A stretch of 64,000 nucleotides of DNA from Lichenicola cladoniae. GTDB lineage: Bacteria > Pseudomonadota > Alphaproteobacteria > Acetobacterales > Acetobacteraceae. Made by a program: the position numbers and the translations under genes. The stretch covers positions 1,057,501 to 1,121,500 of the forward strand of contig NZ_CP053708.1 of the NCBI RefSeq assembly GCF_013201075.1. The letters are read 5' to 3'. This document shows, in pieces, positions 62,655-64,000 of the stretch (its first letter is position 1; every line of letters starts with the position of its first letter). The notes under the pieces were generated by a model. It worked only from the letters and a program-made list of their open reading frames with translations, was not told the origin of the DNA and did no database searches.

Positions 62655-64000
62655 GCAGGCTTTCGCTCGGGCGCATGTTCGTCCTGTTGCCGTTGCTCGC
62701 CGGATGCGACCTGGCACCGCACTATGCACCGCCGACCTACGTCCTGCCGGCGAGCTATGCCGGTTCCGGCCCGTTCGGGATCGCGCATCCCGCCGACACG
62801 CTGCCGCGCGGTCCATGGTGGACGATGTTCGGCGACCCGTTGCTGAACCAGCTCGAGACCCAGGCCGCAGCCGGTAATCCGGATCTCGCGGCGATCGCCG
62901 AGCAATATACCCAGGCGCGCGACCTCGCCGCGGAAGCGCGCGCGAACCTGTTCCCGCAGATCGGCGTGGACGGTTCGACCACCGACAACAAGCAGTCCGA
63001 CCATCGGCTCTATCGCACCACCAGCAGCGGGCCGAACGAGGCGTCGTCCAACGAGATCCAGGGAACAGCATCCTGGGAGCCGGATTTCTGGAGCCGGATA
63101 CGCAACCAGACCCGGGTGCAGAAGCGATTGGCGCAGTCGAGTGCGGCAAACCTGGCAAATGCTCGCCTCAGCCTGCAGGCCGAACTCGCGGACGATTATG
63201 TCGCGTTGCGCGGCCTCGACAGCCAGGATGCGGTCTACCGCCAGTCGATCGGCTTCTATCGCCAGACGGTCGACATCACCAAGCTGCGGCTGGCCGGCAA
63301 GATCGCGTCCGGCCTGGACGTGTCCCGCGCACAGACCCAGCTTTTCTCGACGGTGGCTCTGGAAACCGGGATCGCGGCCCAGCGCGCGGTACTGCAGCAT
63401 GCCATCGCGGTGCTGGTCGGCGTCACGCCGAGCGCGTTCGTCATCCCGGTCGAGAGCGAAGCGCGTCTGGCAGTGCCGCTGATCCCGCCCAGCGTGCCGT
63501 CCGTCCTGCTGCAACGCCGCCCCGACATCGCCGTCGCGGAGCGGCAGATGGCCGCGGGGAATGCCGGCATCGGCATCGCCAGGGCGGCCTTCTATCCCGA
63601 CATCAACATCAGCCTGCTCGGTGGTTTCCAGGATACCGGCTTCAATCTTGCCAGCTTGCCCAACAGCCTCTGGACGATCGGCGCCCAAGCGATGCTGCCG
63701 CTGTTCGAAGGCGGCCTGCGTCGCGCCGAGTTGCAGCGGAGCTGGTCGCAGTACGCACAGACCCGGGATAATTACCGGTCCGTCGTGCTGTCCGCATTCC
63801 AGGAAGTCGAGGACGGGCTGACCCTGACCTCGCAGCTGCAGGCCGAGGCGCTGCAGCAGACCCAGGCAGTGTCGTCGGCGGAGAAGGCGCAGGCGATCAC
63901 CCTGCAGCTCTACACCGGTGGGCTCACCAACTATCTCGATGCGGTGGTGGCCCAGGTCGCGGCGCTGACCGCGCGGATCGCCCTGGTGCAGGTGCAGACC
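62651..64000 (+). CDS. Outer-membrane efflux lipoprotein, NodT/OprM family (runs off the window)
   Basis: At least 450 residues, open to the end of the window. The lipoprotein signal ends LLPLLAGC (Cys19). APPTYVLPASY and WWTMFGDPLLNQLETQA begin the TolC-like fold; DVSRAQTQL and the RRPDIAVAERQMAAGNAGIGIARAAFYP repeat and FEGGLRRAELQ follow. It is the exit duct of the RND system, starting inside the adaptor stop (ATGA). Confidence 0.94.
   Translation, partial: MSRLSLGRMFVLLPLLAGCDLAPHYAPPTYVLPASYAGSGPFGIAHPADTLPRGPWWTMFGDPLLNQLETQAAAGNPDLAAIAEQYTQARDLAAEARANLFPQIGVDGSTTDNKQSDHRLYRTTSSGPNEASSNEIQGTASWEPDFWSRIRNQTRVQKRLAQSSAANLANARLSLQAELADDYVALRGLDSQDAVYRQSIGFYRQTVDITKLRLAGKIASGLDVSRAQTQLFSTVALETGIAAQRAVLQHAIAVLVGVTPSAFVIPVESEARLAVPLIPPSVPSVLLQRRPDIAVAERQMAAGNAGIGIARAAFYPDINISLLGGFQDTGFNLASLPNSLWTIGAQAMLPLFEGGLRRAELQRSWSQYAQTRDNYRSVVLSAFQEVEDGLTLTSQLQAEALQQTQAVSSAEKAQAITLQLYTGGLTNYLDAVVAQVAALTARIALVQVQT

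Overview
The window is a GC-rich, gene-dense chromosomal segment of an alphaproteobacterium. Pointers to that class are the FYDLN-acid zinc-ribbon protein, the DUF1674/SdhAF4 protein, the aroA-cmk-rpsA string, the ffs/dnaX-ebfC-recR string and a diheme cytochrome c beside prephenate dehydratase. The overall flavour suggests Rhodospirillales, possibly Acetobacteraceae; this is inference from gene content and not a database result. I see no tRNA, rRNA, CRISPR array, transposase or prophage gene. The exotic material is small accessory cassettes set into a core backbone.

Layout. 0-8.7 kb: an HxlR regulator (cut by the window edge) divergent from a PRISE-like reductase; an inositol-monophosphatase-type phosphatase coupled to a diheme cytochrome c; pheA; a Fur-box-preceded TonB siderophore receptor with a PepSY membrane protein; nudC. 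8.8-13.1 kb: SRP RNA, dnaX, ebfC, recR, a FolM-like reductase and folB. 13.2-17.3 kb: a FAD disulfide oxidoreductase, a manganese catalase and a DUF892 ferritin-like protein, which look like an oxidative-stress block, followed by a secreted chorismate-lyase-like protein and the FYDLN protein. 17.5-21.5 kb: aroA, cmk, rpsA and a good terminator. 21.6-24.1 kb: an antitoxin-tail relic, a membrane protein, an APC permease and a 53-residue SdhAF4-like gene. 24.1-29.4 kb: ccmCDEFGHI in one tightly overlapped minus-strand operon, with no ccmAB in the window.

29.5-39 kb: small stress and housekeeping genes (YciI, EVE, an XRE regulator, EcsC, a 2-hydroxyacid dehydrogenase, aat), two tandem paralogous secreted proteins, a Tat-exported oxalate-decarboxylase-type bicupin divergent from a LysR regulator across a textbook T-N11-A operator, a glycine-rich secreted protein and a BCP peroxiredoxin. 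39-48.3 kb: glnE divergent from a giant AsmA-like protein, then glgX and an acetyltransferase. 48.4-49.2 kb: a complete RES-Xre toxin-antitoxin pair. 49.3-53.8 kb: an SDR, a LysR regulator, an Fsr-like MFS exporter and an alpha/beta hydrolase fused to YXWXPGXW repeats. 54-64 kb: rmuC, an OmpR/EnvZ-type two-component pair, a glycine/tyrosine-rich lipoprotein and a tripartite RND efflux operon whose outer-membrane factor runs off the end.

A recurring feature is four-base NTGA stop-start overlap (ATGA, GTGA, TTGA and one possible CTGA), implying widespread translational coupling. The less ordinary items are the secreted chorismate-lyase-like protein with a possible CTG start, the bicupin with a changed active-site lid, the hydrolase/YXWXPGXW fusion, the tandem DVxVLY secreted paralogs and the antitoxin-tail relic after rpsA. 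I do not see a clearly new multi-gene system.
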